64,000 nt of DNA from contig OZ024786.1 of the NCBI GenBank assembly GCA_964017065.1, positions 8,437,047 to 8,501,046 on the forward strand. The letters run 5' to 3'. The notes under the pieces are model-generated. The model was not told the DNA's origin and ran no database searches. It saw only the letters and a program-made list of their open reading frames with translations. How positions within the stretch are numbered: position 1 is the first letter of the stretch; each line of letters starts with the position of its first letter. Below, one piece after another: positions 12,063 through 22,487 of the stretch. Source of the stretch: Haliclona indistincta (taxonomy: Eukaryota; Porifera; Demospongiae; Haplosclerida; Chalinidae). The translations under genes were made by a program, and so were the position numbers.

Positions 12063-12979
12063 GGTAGTACAGACGCGAAAGTGTAAATTTTGAAGAATTT
12101 TTTTGTTTTTGGTGTATCTCAGAAAGTAAACTACCTGTGCACAGCAGATTTGCAAATATGGTTGTTTAGAGTATATAGCATGTCATTAAAGAGCAAGAAG
12201 TAGTGCCGATTAATAATACAAAAAAACAGCAACAGTTTAAAGACACTGACTGATTTTGACTATTTTCTGCCTAGCTATTGCCAGAAGTACTGTATGCCAG
12301 TACATTGAACAGAAAACTTAGATAAGCTAAGTTGCTAACTTTTCACCAGAAGCCGCCTCTCTAAGATAAACCACAACCCTTTGACTTCTGTTAAGAGAAG
12401 ATTGGCCGACATTTTTTCAACGGATCAGCTAGCTTCTCACACTAAAGACCTTGTGGCGGCTTCTGGTGAAAATAATGCAAAGTCGACGAAGAATCCATGC
12501 TGCAACTCTTGGGCACTGTCGAAACTCCATCGCTGAGTTACAGCAAGCTAAAATTTGGTGGTTTCTTGTAGGTCGGTTCTTTCTCTAAGCAGTCAGTTCC
12601 ACGCGCACATTTTACTCGAGACTCTATTTAATGGCACAAGCAAACACTCAGCTAATACTGTTCCAAATATGGAAGCGTGGTGTGGCCTGTGGTTTGGCTT
12701 ATAGTTGCACTTGTAACAGCAACTAGTTTGCCTAGCAACCGTTTAGCCAGCAAGAATGCAATTAGCGCTTGTGAATCTAATTATTATTGCGTGAATATAA
12801 TTATTTTGATTGTGAATATCATTATAAGTGACGTCCTTAGCAACGATTTGTGCAGTATATCTAAAAAACCAACCAGTATTCTCCACTGTAACTCTGGAAT
12901 TATACTTACCAGTCTTAAATTAACACATGGTATAAAATTCATAAAAATTAAAGAGATGAATTTTCGTGTCCGTGCTACC
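12063..12979. mobile_element. TTAA-flanked non-autonomous element (917 bp)
   Basis: TTAA stands immediately on both sides (12059-12062, 12980-12983). The ends are inverted repeats: GGTAGTACAGACGCGAAA at the left, complement of GGTAGCACGGACACGAAA at the right. Removing it restores the pairing of the foldback arm. A TTAA duplication is typical of piggyBac and Kolobok; no transposase is present. A smaller MITE is nested inside. Confidence 0.8.
12340..12472. mobile_element. 133 bp MITE with perfect ends
   Basis: It starts TTTTCACCAGAAGCCGCC and ends with the exact complement. The interior is short and non-coding. It lies within the TTAA-flanked element, three insertions deep in the Gypsy copy. 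The target duplication is unclear. Confidence 0.7.
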
Positions 12980-13721
12980 TTAAAGATGCCAGTTTAGAAA
13001 TGAACGCTGAGTCGTATGGTTTCACTTTGTGAAGAAAAGATTAATTCTAATTGTTCCTGATAATTATTGTTATCTCCAAGACCTTCCTGATACTTGTACA
13101 TGTGGCAAATGCTGCCACAAGGATGGATGTCGCTGCAGGGTAGCTGGAATCAATGCAAGTGTTGCAAATACTGCAAGTATAAAGGAGGTGAATCTTGCAA
13201 AATCCCTATCACTGAATAACTAAATTTTTGTGAACATCATTATTGTAATACTAAATGCTGCCTAATTTTTATGTTGTGACTCCTCAAATTAATAAATTGT
13301 GCCTTTTTGTTAGTAATACCCTGTACTTGTACTGTTTCAAACCATCAGAATCAAATTCATTAGAATAGAGACGCTAGTGCATTTCAGAGAAAGGTGTGGC
13401 CATTTTGCTTTTTTGTGCAGTGAATAATGGTTTTGGCACAAATCCCAATACATTCCTTAGGGTCATATTACCTTAGAACAGTTGCCAGAATGTATGTTAC
13501 TAGAATGGTTAAGAAGATAGACCAATTATTGTTAGTGACAATGCCGATAAATAGGGCGTGGTCAATTTCGGGTATTTCGCAGCGGATAGACAAAAAGGCA
13601 CATATCACATCTTATTCCTTGGGGTCAAATTACCCTAAAACAGTTGAGTTATCCTCTCCTAAATTAAGTGCATACAAATCTTAGTCAGGGCCTCTACTAT
13701 AAGGAAGTCTTCTTAAAGTTA

Positions 13722-13912
13722 GGCGGCGTTTACACTTATGAAAACGGGGACCAAAGTGGAGACTTTGAAAACGAAGACATGAAAACGCTCGTGTTACTTT
13801 TTGTATGGGCGTGCCTCAGCCTTTATACTTGCAAAGAATGCTGGGTAGGGTCTTTAAACAGCATCTATCAACAAAGAGTTTTTGGACCGGTCGTTGTCAT
13901 GTAAACGCCGCC
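13722..13912. mobile_element. GGCGGCG MITE, copy 2 (191 bp)
   Basis: Its ends match the MITE at 7413-7833 (GGCGGCGTTTACA and complement). Flanks are TTA and TAA. It lies between the gag-protease half and the pol half of the Gypsy copy, close to the foldback, and has lost about 230 bp of interior relative to copy 1. Confidence 0.78.
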
Positions 13913-13913
13913 T

Positions 13914-15222
13914 AAAATAGCGTAAGGTTGGGCATCTGAGTCAATATTGATTTTGTATGGCTCACCCAGACTACCAAGTCCATGAAATATTCCAGGATAT
14001 TGAGAGATGATTTTGTCCCGGTAGCTCTGCTCCACTGAATCCAAACGAGCTGCTAGCAGTAACGCTTGAATTGCAGGTAGACCAAGTAGGTTACTCTTGA
14101 GCCCTTTGACGACAAAGATGTCTTGTTGTATTGTCTTCTCCTTAACTCCAAGAGTCGACTTGAACTGTCCCAGCACCTTGAGACGAGAATGGTCAGGTCC
14201 ACACAACACTCTGCTTGCAGTGTTGAGGTGGATCCCTTAGAGTTGGCTGTAGGAGATATCAGAAATGGCTGTAACCTCTGCACCTGTATCTACTTTAAAT
14301 GTTACTGCCTGCTTGTCAACAAATACTGTCACATTCCAAACTGCAGGTCCAGAAGTCTCAGCAGCAGTCAGTGAATCGAGGAAACCAGTATCCACTGGAA
14401 CATCTTTGCCCTGTCCAGCACCGGGTTCTAAAGAGACATTAGAGATGACGTTCTTTGGAACGGCATTGTGCGCTGAAGTGTCCTCGCTTTCCGCACTTGT
14501 GGCACTCCGCGTCTCTAGCTGGACAGACTCTTCTACTGTGAGGTTCTTTACCGCATCTCGTACACACGGACGGCGACGACTTCTGGTCACGGTCGTTCTT
14601 CCGAAATTGAGAACGTTGACGATGTCGTTGAACGTGTCTGTCACCACCACGAGGAGTTCCACGCTTGTCCTTCTTCTAAGTTACTGAGTCAACCTCCACA
14701 GGATTGTCGCGACTGTCACCCGCAACGAGTTTCTTGTGCTTCTCTTGCACAGCCTCTGTCTGGAGTACATACTTCTTCAGAAGCGTTGTCCAATGTCAGC
14801 AAGGGGTCTAGTTGCATCCTTCTTGATAACTGTGTCGTGAATCCCAACCACGAGACGGTCACGAATATCTCTCTCCTTTTACGTCTGGTCTGTGTAGCCG
14901 CACTTTGCTGCATGAGCGTAGAGAGCCAGAATGTGCTGTTCACCTGTCTCACCAACTTGTTGCTTCCTAAGGTTGAACTGAGCCCGCTCAAGTCGAACCT
15001 ACCTTTCTCTTCCGCTGTGATGCTGGTTGTCTCCAGTACACCCTGAGCGTCTGGCCCCATTGAGTATAGCAGCATGCTTATCTGGCGTTCTTCGCTCTCC
15101 GCGATAAGTCCAGAGGCAAGCCTAAACTGGTCGATCCTCTGTTTCCACCTTGGCCACTGTTCTGGATGAAGAATGCTGAACTGCTCAAGGTGTTGTAGCT
15201 GTAGAATTCCTGCCATAGTCAC
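13914..15222 (-). pseudogene. Gypsy gag and protease region, frameshifted
   Basis: The start at 15222 or the internal ATG near 15216 opens a gag-like frame (LEQFSILHPEQWPRWKQRID). The frame breaks near 15010, and the later part reads through 14662-14237 in another frame. A CCHC zinc knuckle, CHKCGKRGHFSAQC, is at about 14500 and its frame stops near 14435. The protease box FKVDTGAEVTAISD lies in a different frame at about 14275. A conserved pre-RT block (QYPGIFHGLGSLGEPYK) follows at 14015-13940. Gag packages element RNA and the protease matures the polyprotein. A gag-pol frame change at the knuckle is normal in this family, but the break near 15010 is a lesion. The downstream pol half is at 9517-10545. 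Confidence 0.8.
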
Positions 15223-15238
15223 GCACCGCTGCCACCAT
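15223..15238 (-). promoter_or_regulatory. Possible Gypsy primer binding site
   Basis: Just upstream of gag, the minus strand reads TGGTGGCAGCGGTG, which begins with TGG as expected for pairing to a tRNA 3' CCA end. It directly follows ...CTACA, a plausible LTR end. I cannot name the tRNA. Confidence 0.4.
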
Positions 15239-15930
15239 GTAGCATAACACAGGGTTAGTATGGATTATGAGAAGAAGAGTGACAAGAAGAGAAGAAGAGT
15301 GACAAAATAGAATGAGCAGTGTCTATATGACAAAACTACAATAAACAATATCAGAGACGTGTAGGCATGTGACAATCGACAATGGCTCATATTATTAACA
15401 CTCTAGAGAGGTATCGACACAATGCAGTAGAGAGTAAGGTCAACTCTCCACATAGTTGATCATCAATAATTCAAACGATATTGACAAGCTGATATGCAAC
15501 ACCAATGACCTAGGTGAAAACTGAACTCTAGGTATTAGAAAAGAACAGACACATGCCATCAAGGTGTACAAAATGCAATTTGTAACAGCAGCTAGTAACA
15601 ACTGAAAATACAGCAGGAATCTAAGAACCCAAAAGGAACATAGAGTGATCGGGTAACACTAAGACATAAACCGCACTGTGAAGGAATAATATTTTAGGTA
15701 AAAAAGAGACAGGGCAAACAAGAACTAAGACCCATACACAACCGTAAAACTACAGCAAAGATTATTCGCCAATAGCAACCATTTAAATTAAAAAGCAGGC
15801 TGTTGTGACCAGACAATGGTGTGGTGTTCTTTAGTGTCCGTGTAACATACTTCTCCAACTGTCAACATAACATTGCTGTGTTTTATCTGTGCTGATACAG
15901 TCAGATCTGGGCAGCCCTGTTATATAAAAA
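15239..15930 (-). other. Probable Gypsy 5' LTR and flank
   Basis: By position this should hold the 5' LTR of the Gypsy copy: its inner edge reads CTACA on the minus strand just before the primer site. No second LTR is present in the window to define the outer boundary, because the 3' half of the element is gone. It has no coding content and is AT-rich with a few GAAGAGTGACAA repeats near 15270-15300. Confidence 0.35.
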
Positions 15931-16574
15931 AATATTAATATAGAAAATTTTTAGACCATAGTTCAACGAAATTCTGCAATGTGATTGGTCAGTTGGAGGC
16001 TACGTCATTTCAAACCGCTGGCTAGGTCATAATGTAACATGGCGACTATTTTAGCAAGGCATAGAAATACTACAGCTAGAACTCAAACAAAGGTTGGTTT
16101 TAAGTACGTTGCTTTAGCTTTGGAAAATATTCATATACCCTCGGTACATGAGATATATACCATGCCATTTTCCTTGATCTTTGGGTGAGGTGGGGTACAA
16201 ACTGCATTATTAATGTGTACATGTAACTTACTCTAATGGTGAATTCCACACTGTCATCTCGTTTCAAATAGACGTTGACACCACCTATATCATGGTAAGT
16301 GCCTGGATTGTATCATTATAGAAATTGTTTTGAAAAGCCCCCAATAAAAAAACTTACATATCTTGAACAGAGTTTAACAAATGAAACACAACATGCTTGG
16401 CATATCCATTGGCATAGTTGTAATTGGCTAGAGAGGCGTGCTTCTCAAAAGCCATTAATTTTCTGGGCTACAAAAATGTCCAAAATTAGATTAGATAACA
16501 AATAGCAGGTAATTATTATAAGTAGTAAATCAGTAATGCTACAAGGCATGCTGGGTATTGTGAATTATGTATTA
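15931..16574. other. Non-coding interval with a dispersed repeat word
   Basis: At 15973-15999 the word TGTGATTGGTCAGTTGGAGG matches the repeat at 46926-46952 and 47043-47069 except for small changes, so this is part of a dispersed element. The rest shows no supported gene; the 68-codon plus frame at 16299 has no recognisable feature. Confidence 0.5.
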
Positions 16575-16729
16575 CTTAATGTAGGTAAGGAGTGCTCTAC
16601 GAGATTCATAGCACGAGGGGTGTGGTTGAGAGGCTGATACAGCACGAGGCGAAGTCTAGTGCTGTATCAGACACGAGACCACAGCCCGAGTGCCATAAGT
16701 CTCGTAGAGCACGACTTACCTACATTAAG
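16575..16729. mobile_element. 155 bp palindromic MITE
   Basis: ACTTAATGTAGGTAAG at the left is matched by its complement at the right, and the pairing continues through TGCTCTACGAGA. A second internal pair (GCTGATACAGCAC and GTGCTGTATCAG) makes a nested hairpin. There is no coding sequence. Confidence 0.75.
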
Positions 16730-17226
16730 TGGGGTAAAATATATGCACGCTCTTTAGCGCCCCCGTCGAGGCTACAACGGCGAGTAGAACGCGCGCACCG
16801 TACAATAAGTTCGTATTGAATGGATAATAGCACGCGGTGGGCGGGTCTCACGAAATACGTGATGTACAGGAAGCGCGATAGCTTCGATCTCGCCCGCGCA
16901 TATACTTTAAAGTAGTGGTAATTCAACTTACTAGTGACAATGGCACAGTCCCCAAACGGATCACATCAAATTGAACTTTAGATAACTGACTAGAAAAGCT
17001 GGACCGATCCTTTCTTCAATTAGAATCGACCTTTGTTCAAGCTACAATAAAATTAATACATGCTATTACCGTTAGTGGGTAATAAAGATATCTTACTATA
17101 TCTGAGTCGGAATAAAAAAATGCCTGTTTGCGTATCTTGCCTCGAAATCATCGAGAATACAAGTGGAGGTTGAGGCTTGAGAATCATGTGAGACTTTGTA
17201 AAAATCATGACGCTTTCAATTTATGT
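16730..17226. other. Non-coding interval
   Basis: No supported gene. The two overlapping small frames near 16600-16926 come from the palindrome and its GC-rich flank. It separates the MITE from the 5.25 kb transposon. Confidence 0.4.
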
Positions 17227-17829
17227 ATAATGCACCTATCAATGTCACGCCCCACTCCCCCCAATAGGGGGAAGGTGGGGATTTGATCGTTGGTGTTGTC
17301 AAATGCCCCCCACCTGGGGGAAAATTTGAATCAAATCCCCCACCTGGGGGACAATTTGAATCAACCCCCCAGGGTGATCGACGCGTTTTGAACTCAGCTC
17401 TGAAATGAACAGCGGGCGTTCACGCGCGAAGATAACCCCGGCATCCATTCCGCGATCCGCCACGCGCGCAGTAGGAAAACAGTTGCCACGTAAAATCTGT
17501 ATAATACTCCGCGGTATTAGTTACCGTGTGCCAGAAAAGATCGCTCTGTAGGGTGGCAAGACGCTAAAGTCATGTGGATCCGTCGCTCGACAAAACAGCC
17601 ACAATTTCTCGCAATCCGTTCTGCCACGATACTCGATCGTATGAATATTGAGCTGCATATTAACTATGACTTCTCTTTGTGTAGATTTTGGGAATGATGA
17701 CTGAGCAAAGTTCCAACAAGAAATTGCAGACTAAGAATCAACTAACTGGCTATAGTTTTTATTCTGAAGAATTTTATGTCTATAAAATCAAAATACTACA
17801 ATCATGTAGCTATGTAAAAGAAAACATTA

Positions 17830-20800
17830 TTAATACTGCTTTTTAGCTTGTCTAGTTAGGCGTGCTTTCTGAGCTCCACGCTTTCTGTTTTCTTTAACTG
17901 TGTCAAGATGGTCAATCCAAAATTTAACCTCTTCTGCAGGAAGTAAAACAGATCTTGCTAATTCATCGATGTCTGCAGTCTCATATACATTGTCTTTTGA
18001 TTGTAGGAATTCCTTGATGACTAGAGATGGTGGCTTTAGCATATGGTTGGTTGCTCCTCTGATGTTCTGTAAGTTTTCATTGGGTTTTAGGAAGTGACCA
18101 CCGCAGATTCCCTTGCAGTCAGGACAATTAGAGTTACCCCATGGACGTGACGGATCAGGTACCGGCAAGGGGAAGAAGTCAATGGTTGGGCCACCTGAAT
18201 ACCAATGAGGTAATGCGGGAGGTTTTCCTTTTTGGCACACCGGATGGGGGCAGTCGGCTTCATAGCAACAACGAAGAAAGAATATATACTGAGATGGAAG
18301 TCCATGAACCATATGACGATTTCTGATACCCCATACCTTGTCAAATTCACTGTGCATTTCAGGATAGCTTACTTGAAGATCCTGCTTTTGTTTTTTATTA
18401 CCTTTGAGGTACACCAACAGCTTTTCTCTCTTGTGCATGTACTGATCAGAATTAGCACCTTTGTAGAGATGGATTTCTGCACTTCCACAAGATGCACGAT
18501 CGCACCTTTTGATATACAAATCAATGGCTGTTGATAAATTTTTATGAAGTATGTCTTGGTCAATCTTTCCAGTCTCAGTACTAAAGGGTAAACCATGAAG
18601 AGTAGAAGGAATAAAGAGATTACAATGAGCACGAGGCAAACAGCCGTTTTGAAGTTCAACCCTATTTAGGTAACTTGAACCGCTGCTTCGAGTTGTGACT
18701 AATGTTACTACATTGGCTTGTAGCAGGTGTCTTTGCGACCACCAATATTGCACTTCTTCGTGAGAAGGACCTTCATCATTCGCTCCATCAACCCTGATAC
18801 ATACAATAGGTTTTTGATGGCCTTGAGGAGTGGAACAAAGTGATGATAATTCTGGCTGTTTCAACACCATGTCAAAATCTGCAGCATGTTGAGCAGGGGA
18901 TTTAAGAAATAATAGTTGCGCCTTAACGACACCTGCACATCGTTCATCTGTGGTCTTTGTTGCTGTAAAATTGTAGCTAGTAACTTGCAATACCGAAGGG
19001 TATCGGTTAACATAATCAGTATAGGTAGTTAAAATTTCTTTTCCTCTCACAGTAGGGTTTGGAAATTGATGGTGAGTTGTAAGAGTATCAAGTCTGAAGC
19101 CAGATGCATCGTCACGGTTAACAAATAAAATGTCAGATCCATCTGTAAGTTGAAGAATGTTAAGATACCGATACAATGTGTTGCTCCAATGTGTATCTGG
19201 GTTATATTTGAGCATAAATCCCTTTCTAGCTCGACGACTCACAACCTGTGCAACTCCTTTGTAACGCTTGGCTGAAAGACGACGTTTGTTCCTGGCAACG
19301 CAGAGCTGTACGACAGTTCCATATGAGAAGTGACGGTGATAAACGCTTTGAAGGTGCTCTTGAATTCTTGTGTAAGTACACTTCTTTTCGACTTTTATAT
19401 TGCCATCAAATGTATATAAGCATACCCGTGCGCCTCCACGCGTCTGCCCCTATGTTGCAGTCTTCAACGTACTTCTCAATTGTTGTTCCAATATCAGGGT
19501 AAGTTGCGGTAATACTAGTTAGGCTTTTAGACTTCCTTCTTTCTAAGAAATGCTGGTCAGCTATCATCTTTGCTCTCCTCCTTCTAGTCTGCCTCTTGAT
19601 GGCTGCTACCTTTTTGTCAACAGCTGCTTGGAACTCTTTACTATGAAGTTGAATATCATCGACAGGGTCATCTGGTTCTGAATCGGTTACGATTTCACCA
19701 TTTAGGACACGAGTATCTCTGTCTCTGCTGTAAGTATAAAGGAATTCATCTGCTTTGTATGCTTCTTGTGACAGTCTAACCATATCCATTTCATTCTCAG
19801 AAAAAACTGATGAAAGTTTCAGACATAATTCATCAAAGTAGGCGTTGATATCATTCTCTTCAGAAAATTCACACTGAACTTGCTCACAAAACTCAAACCA
19901 GTTATAGTTGCTATCTCTCAAAAGATTGACCAAACAATCAAACTTGCTGTTGTCAAAACTCGCACTAGAAGTGTTGGGCGATTGTAGTTCTATCTCTTCT
20001 TCATCACTTGAATCAGATGTCAAAGCAGCTGCCTGTATTTCAGCTAGTTCTTGACATGACCTCTTAATGTGTTCAGCTTCTTTGATACATCTCTCTACTT
20101 CTTTTGCCCTCTGTTCCATCTTTTCAAATCCAAATTTCTTTCTGGCTTGTGATTGAGTCATCCCTGTGGCCTTGTAAACAGCGTAGCGAAGGCATTCACG
20201 CTCACGACTGGATTGTCCTAATAGAAGTAGACTGTTCATATCTTGCTTGGTAAAGAGTGAAGGAGCAGACGTGAACTTCATATTCAAGATTTCTCTAAGT
20301 TTGAGGTAGTCAAATCCATTTACAAATGCAGTTACAAGCAACTGTGATGTGCCATCAGATGGATTTCCCACTCTAATACATGCCAAAGGAATTTTTAAGA
20401 CCTGATTTTTAGCATGTGTTGCTTGGTATTTGACATGAGGAAAGCATTCTTTGAAAAGAGCCGATAGTGAACAGATGCCCTCTATTATAACCATCTGTGC
20501 TGCCTGACTTAATAGAGCACACTCTTGACAGTTCTTGTGGGTTACTTCACAATAAGATTTACAAACACGGGAAAATTCAGAGAGAGTCATATCTAGTTTG
20601 TTATAATACACACCGTCTTCAGCTACTATAAAAGATTTCGGCATTTTCTTAAACTCATTATAAATAGGTAACAGCACATCAACTGGCCTCCCTGCAGAGA
20701 GTTCACAGGGAGGCCGATTCAAAAATGCGGAGGGTCTGTGGAGTCAAAGCAGGGAGGTGTTGACGAGTATGATGAGGTTTCAATATCAGACGCAGTAGCA

Positions 20801-21723
20801 CCACTAAAGAAGCGAGATGTGGAACAAGCAGCAGGACAAGGAGTTGTGGCCTGAGCAGAGCTAGCTGTATAGGCAGTGCTGTTTTCATCAGGAGAGCTAC
20901 TATTACAAATCGAAGCAGAAGAAGCCACATCAGGTATGATGGTTGAAGCAGGATGAGGAGTTGTGACTTGAGCAGAACTAGTTGTACTGCAGCAGGAAGT
21001 GTTGGTTTCATCAGGAGAATGACTATTAGAAATTGGAATACAAAAGAAAGGAGGAGAATTTATGTCAGGTGTAGTAGAACGACTTAGTGTGCTGGTTTCA
21101 CTTGTTTCAGAAGGATAAGCATCACTATCAGAAGACCAAGGTATTGGAGATTGTTGCTTTTTCTTGCTGTACCACTGAGCCTTTTTTCCTTCTTCTCCAA
21201 AGTAAGGAATTCTCTTTCCAATTCACGTCTCCTGCATTTAAGCTTCTCAATCTCACCAGCAATTGAATCACAAACATCGAATTTCCTTTCATTCACTTTT
21301 TGCTGCAGAAGCTTCTCCTTGATGTCTATGCGAGAATTCAATGTGTTTAATTCTTCTTTGATTTCATTGCTTCTTGTGGCACGCAGAAATTTGTCCAGCT
21401 TTGGACGCTTTGGTCGACTAGACTCTGTGGTTTGTGAGTTACCAAAATGTTTTGACCTGGATTTTTTTTTCCTGTACTGATAACCACTGTCATTAACACA
21501 AGATCGAGACATATCCAAAAGCCTGCCCCTTTGAGTAAGCAAAGTAGGGTTCTCTAAGCATAATGCTATCGCAGCTTGATTGATGCAATCCTGATATGAA
21601 CCAGCTTTAACATTTTGATGATAGATTGGAGCTAGCTTTCTTATTTCCGACTCATTTGCAGCCAGTGAAGTTGAATCCTACATAAAAGGAATGAAATAAA
21701 GCACATAATTGCATGTACACAGT

Positions 21724-21784
<61 letters not shown>

Positions 21785-22238
21785 CTCATTTGCACTGCTG
21801 ATAGATTTATCAAACACCAAATGACCTGGTGCCACGCCCTGACATGCCCCATCAGCTGAAGACTGTACACAGATACTATCACCGCCAGTTGTGTTCTGCA
21901 TTAAGAATTAATTCAATAACAGCATCATATATCACCAGACATAATGATAATACCTGATGATGCTTGTTTGAAGATGAAGCCGCGGCATCACGATCAACTA
22001 CAATCACTTGAATAACAGATCTATCAGGAATTGCCTGGTCAAGGGCGATATCAACAAATAGACCCTGCCAAGTTTCATCTTTTATTTGTAACAAAAGTGT
22101 TTCCTCATTGTCTATAAGATCCGAAAAAGCAGCACGCACTTCTGCCTCAAGATCTCCATGAGAGCCACCGTAGATTAGTTTGATCGGTCTGCGCCTTTCT
22201 TTGTGACACACCAAAACAGTTACGGTTTGTTGAGCCAT
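17830..22238 (-). pseudogene. Putative transposase of the unplaced family, three exons, three frameshifts
   Basis: Exon 1 is 22238-21954, exon 2 is 21895-21785 and exon 3 is 21677-17830. Both introns are GT-AG and phase 0. The product would be about 1,400 residues. It starts with a PB1/ubiquitin-like segment (about residues 1-90) and continues with a Ser-rich linker and a coiled-coil, Lys/Glu-rich stretch. A low-complexity Ser/Thr region follows, then a helical region, and the conserved C-terminal domain. That domain contains NRDDASGFRLDT, CIRVDGANDEGPSHEEVQYW and SYLNRVELQNG, which I read as a candidate Asp-Asp-Glu triad, plus a Cys/His cluster CPDCKGICGGHF. Exon 3 needs three small repairs: an A run near 21186, a T run near 20725 and an extra TATA near 19424. 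These could be true lesions or assembly errors. I recognise the conserved domain from other invertebrates but know no name for it. Confidence 0.72.
21729..21780. repeat. (AC)n microsatellite in intron 2
   Basis: About 26 uninterrupted AC units. On the coding strand this is (GT)n starting directly after the exon 2 donor, so the donor site GTATGTGT merges into the repeat. Length variation here would not touch coding sequence. Confidence 0.95.
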
Positions 22239-22487
22239 GATCTACAATCTAGATAATGAGGAAAGGGTCACACGCAGCCGTGTGGCGCCGTCAAACACAG
22301 TCATGCTCGGTCATGCTTTACCTTGACAAAGATATTCCAATTCACGCGCGTGCTTGTAAATTTACGTATTCTTGGAAGTCCGGTCAAATGCCCCACCTTT
22401 AGGACTACTCCCGCGTAATAATCCCCACGTTGCCCCAGTACTGCCCCTATTGGGGGGAGTGGGGCATGACATTGATAGGTGCATAAT

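Larger units (their letters stand above)
10540..13690. mobile_element. Giant foldback (palindromic) element inside the Gypsy copy
   Basis: The two ends are inverted copies: CCCTGACTAAGATTTGTATG at about 10541 and its complement ending near 13690. After removing the 917 bp insert at 12063-12979, the arms pair almost continuously to a loop at about 11615-11725, so each arm is about 1.07 kb. Each arm encodes the same two vestiges. One is a 95-codon frame (10836-10546 minus; 13427-13684 plus). The other is a Cys-rich motif, CTCGKC..K.GCRCR, at about 11160-11030 and 13080-13200. The element splits Gypsy coding sequence, so it arrived after the Gypsy copy. It may be an inverted dimer of a larger DNA transposon, but that is inference. 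Confidence 0.85.
17232..22482 (-). mobile_element. 5,251 bp DNA transposon of an unplaced family, ATAAT duplication
   Basis: The ends are inverted repeats: GCACCTATCAATGTCACGCC at 17232 and the complement of GCACCTATCAATGTCATGCC at 22482. They match over about 40 bp with one difference, through CACTCCCCCCAATAGGGG. ATAAT flanks both sides (17227-17231, 22483-22487), a 5 bp target duplication. Inside the left end are two short repeats of CCCCCACCTGGGGG. The single large gene on the minus strand fills most of the interior. Size, ends, duplication and one long gene all fit an autonomous cut-and-paste transposon. I cannot match the combination to a superfamily I know. Confidence 0.82.

Noticed and set aside
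21641..21901. Frame with a long alternating Cys-Val stretch
   Set aside because: It is read-through of the (GT)n microsatellite in an intron; the real exons end at the flanking GT and AG.
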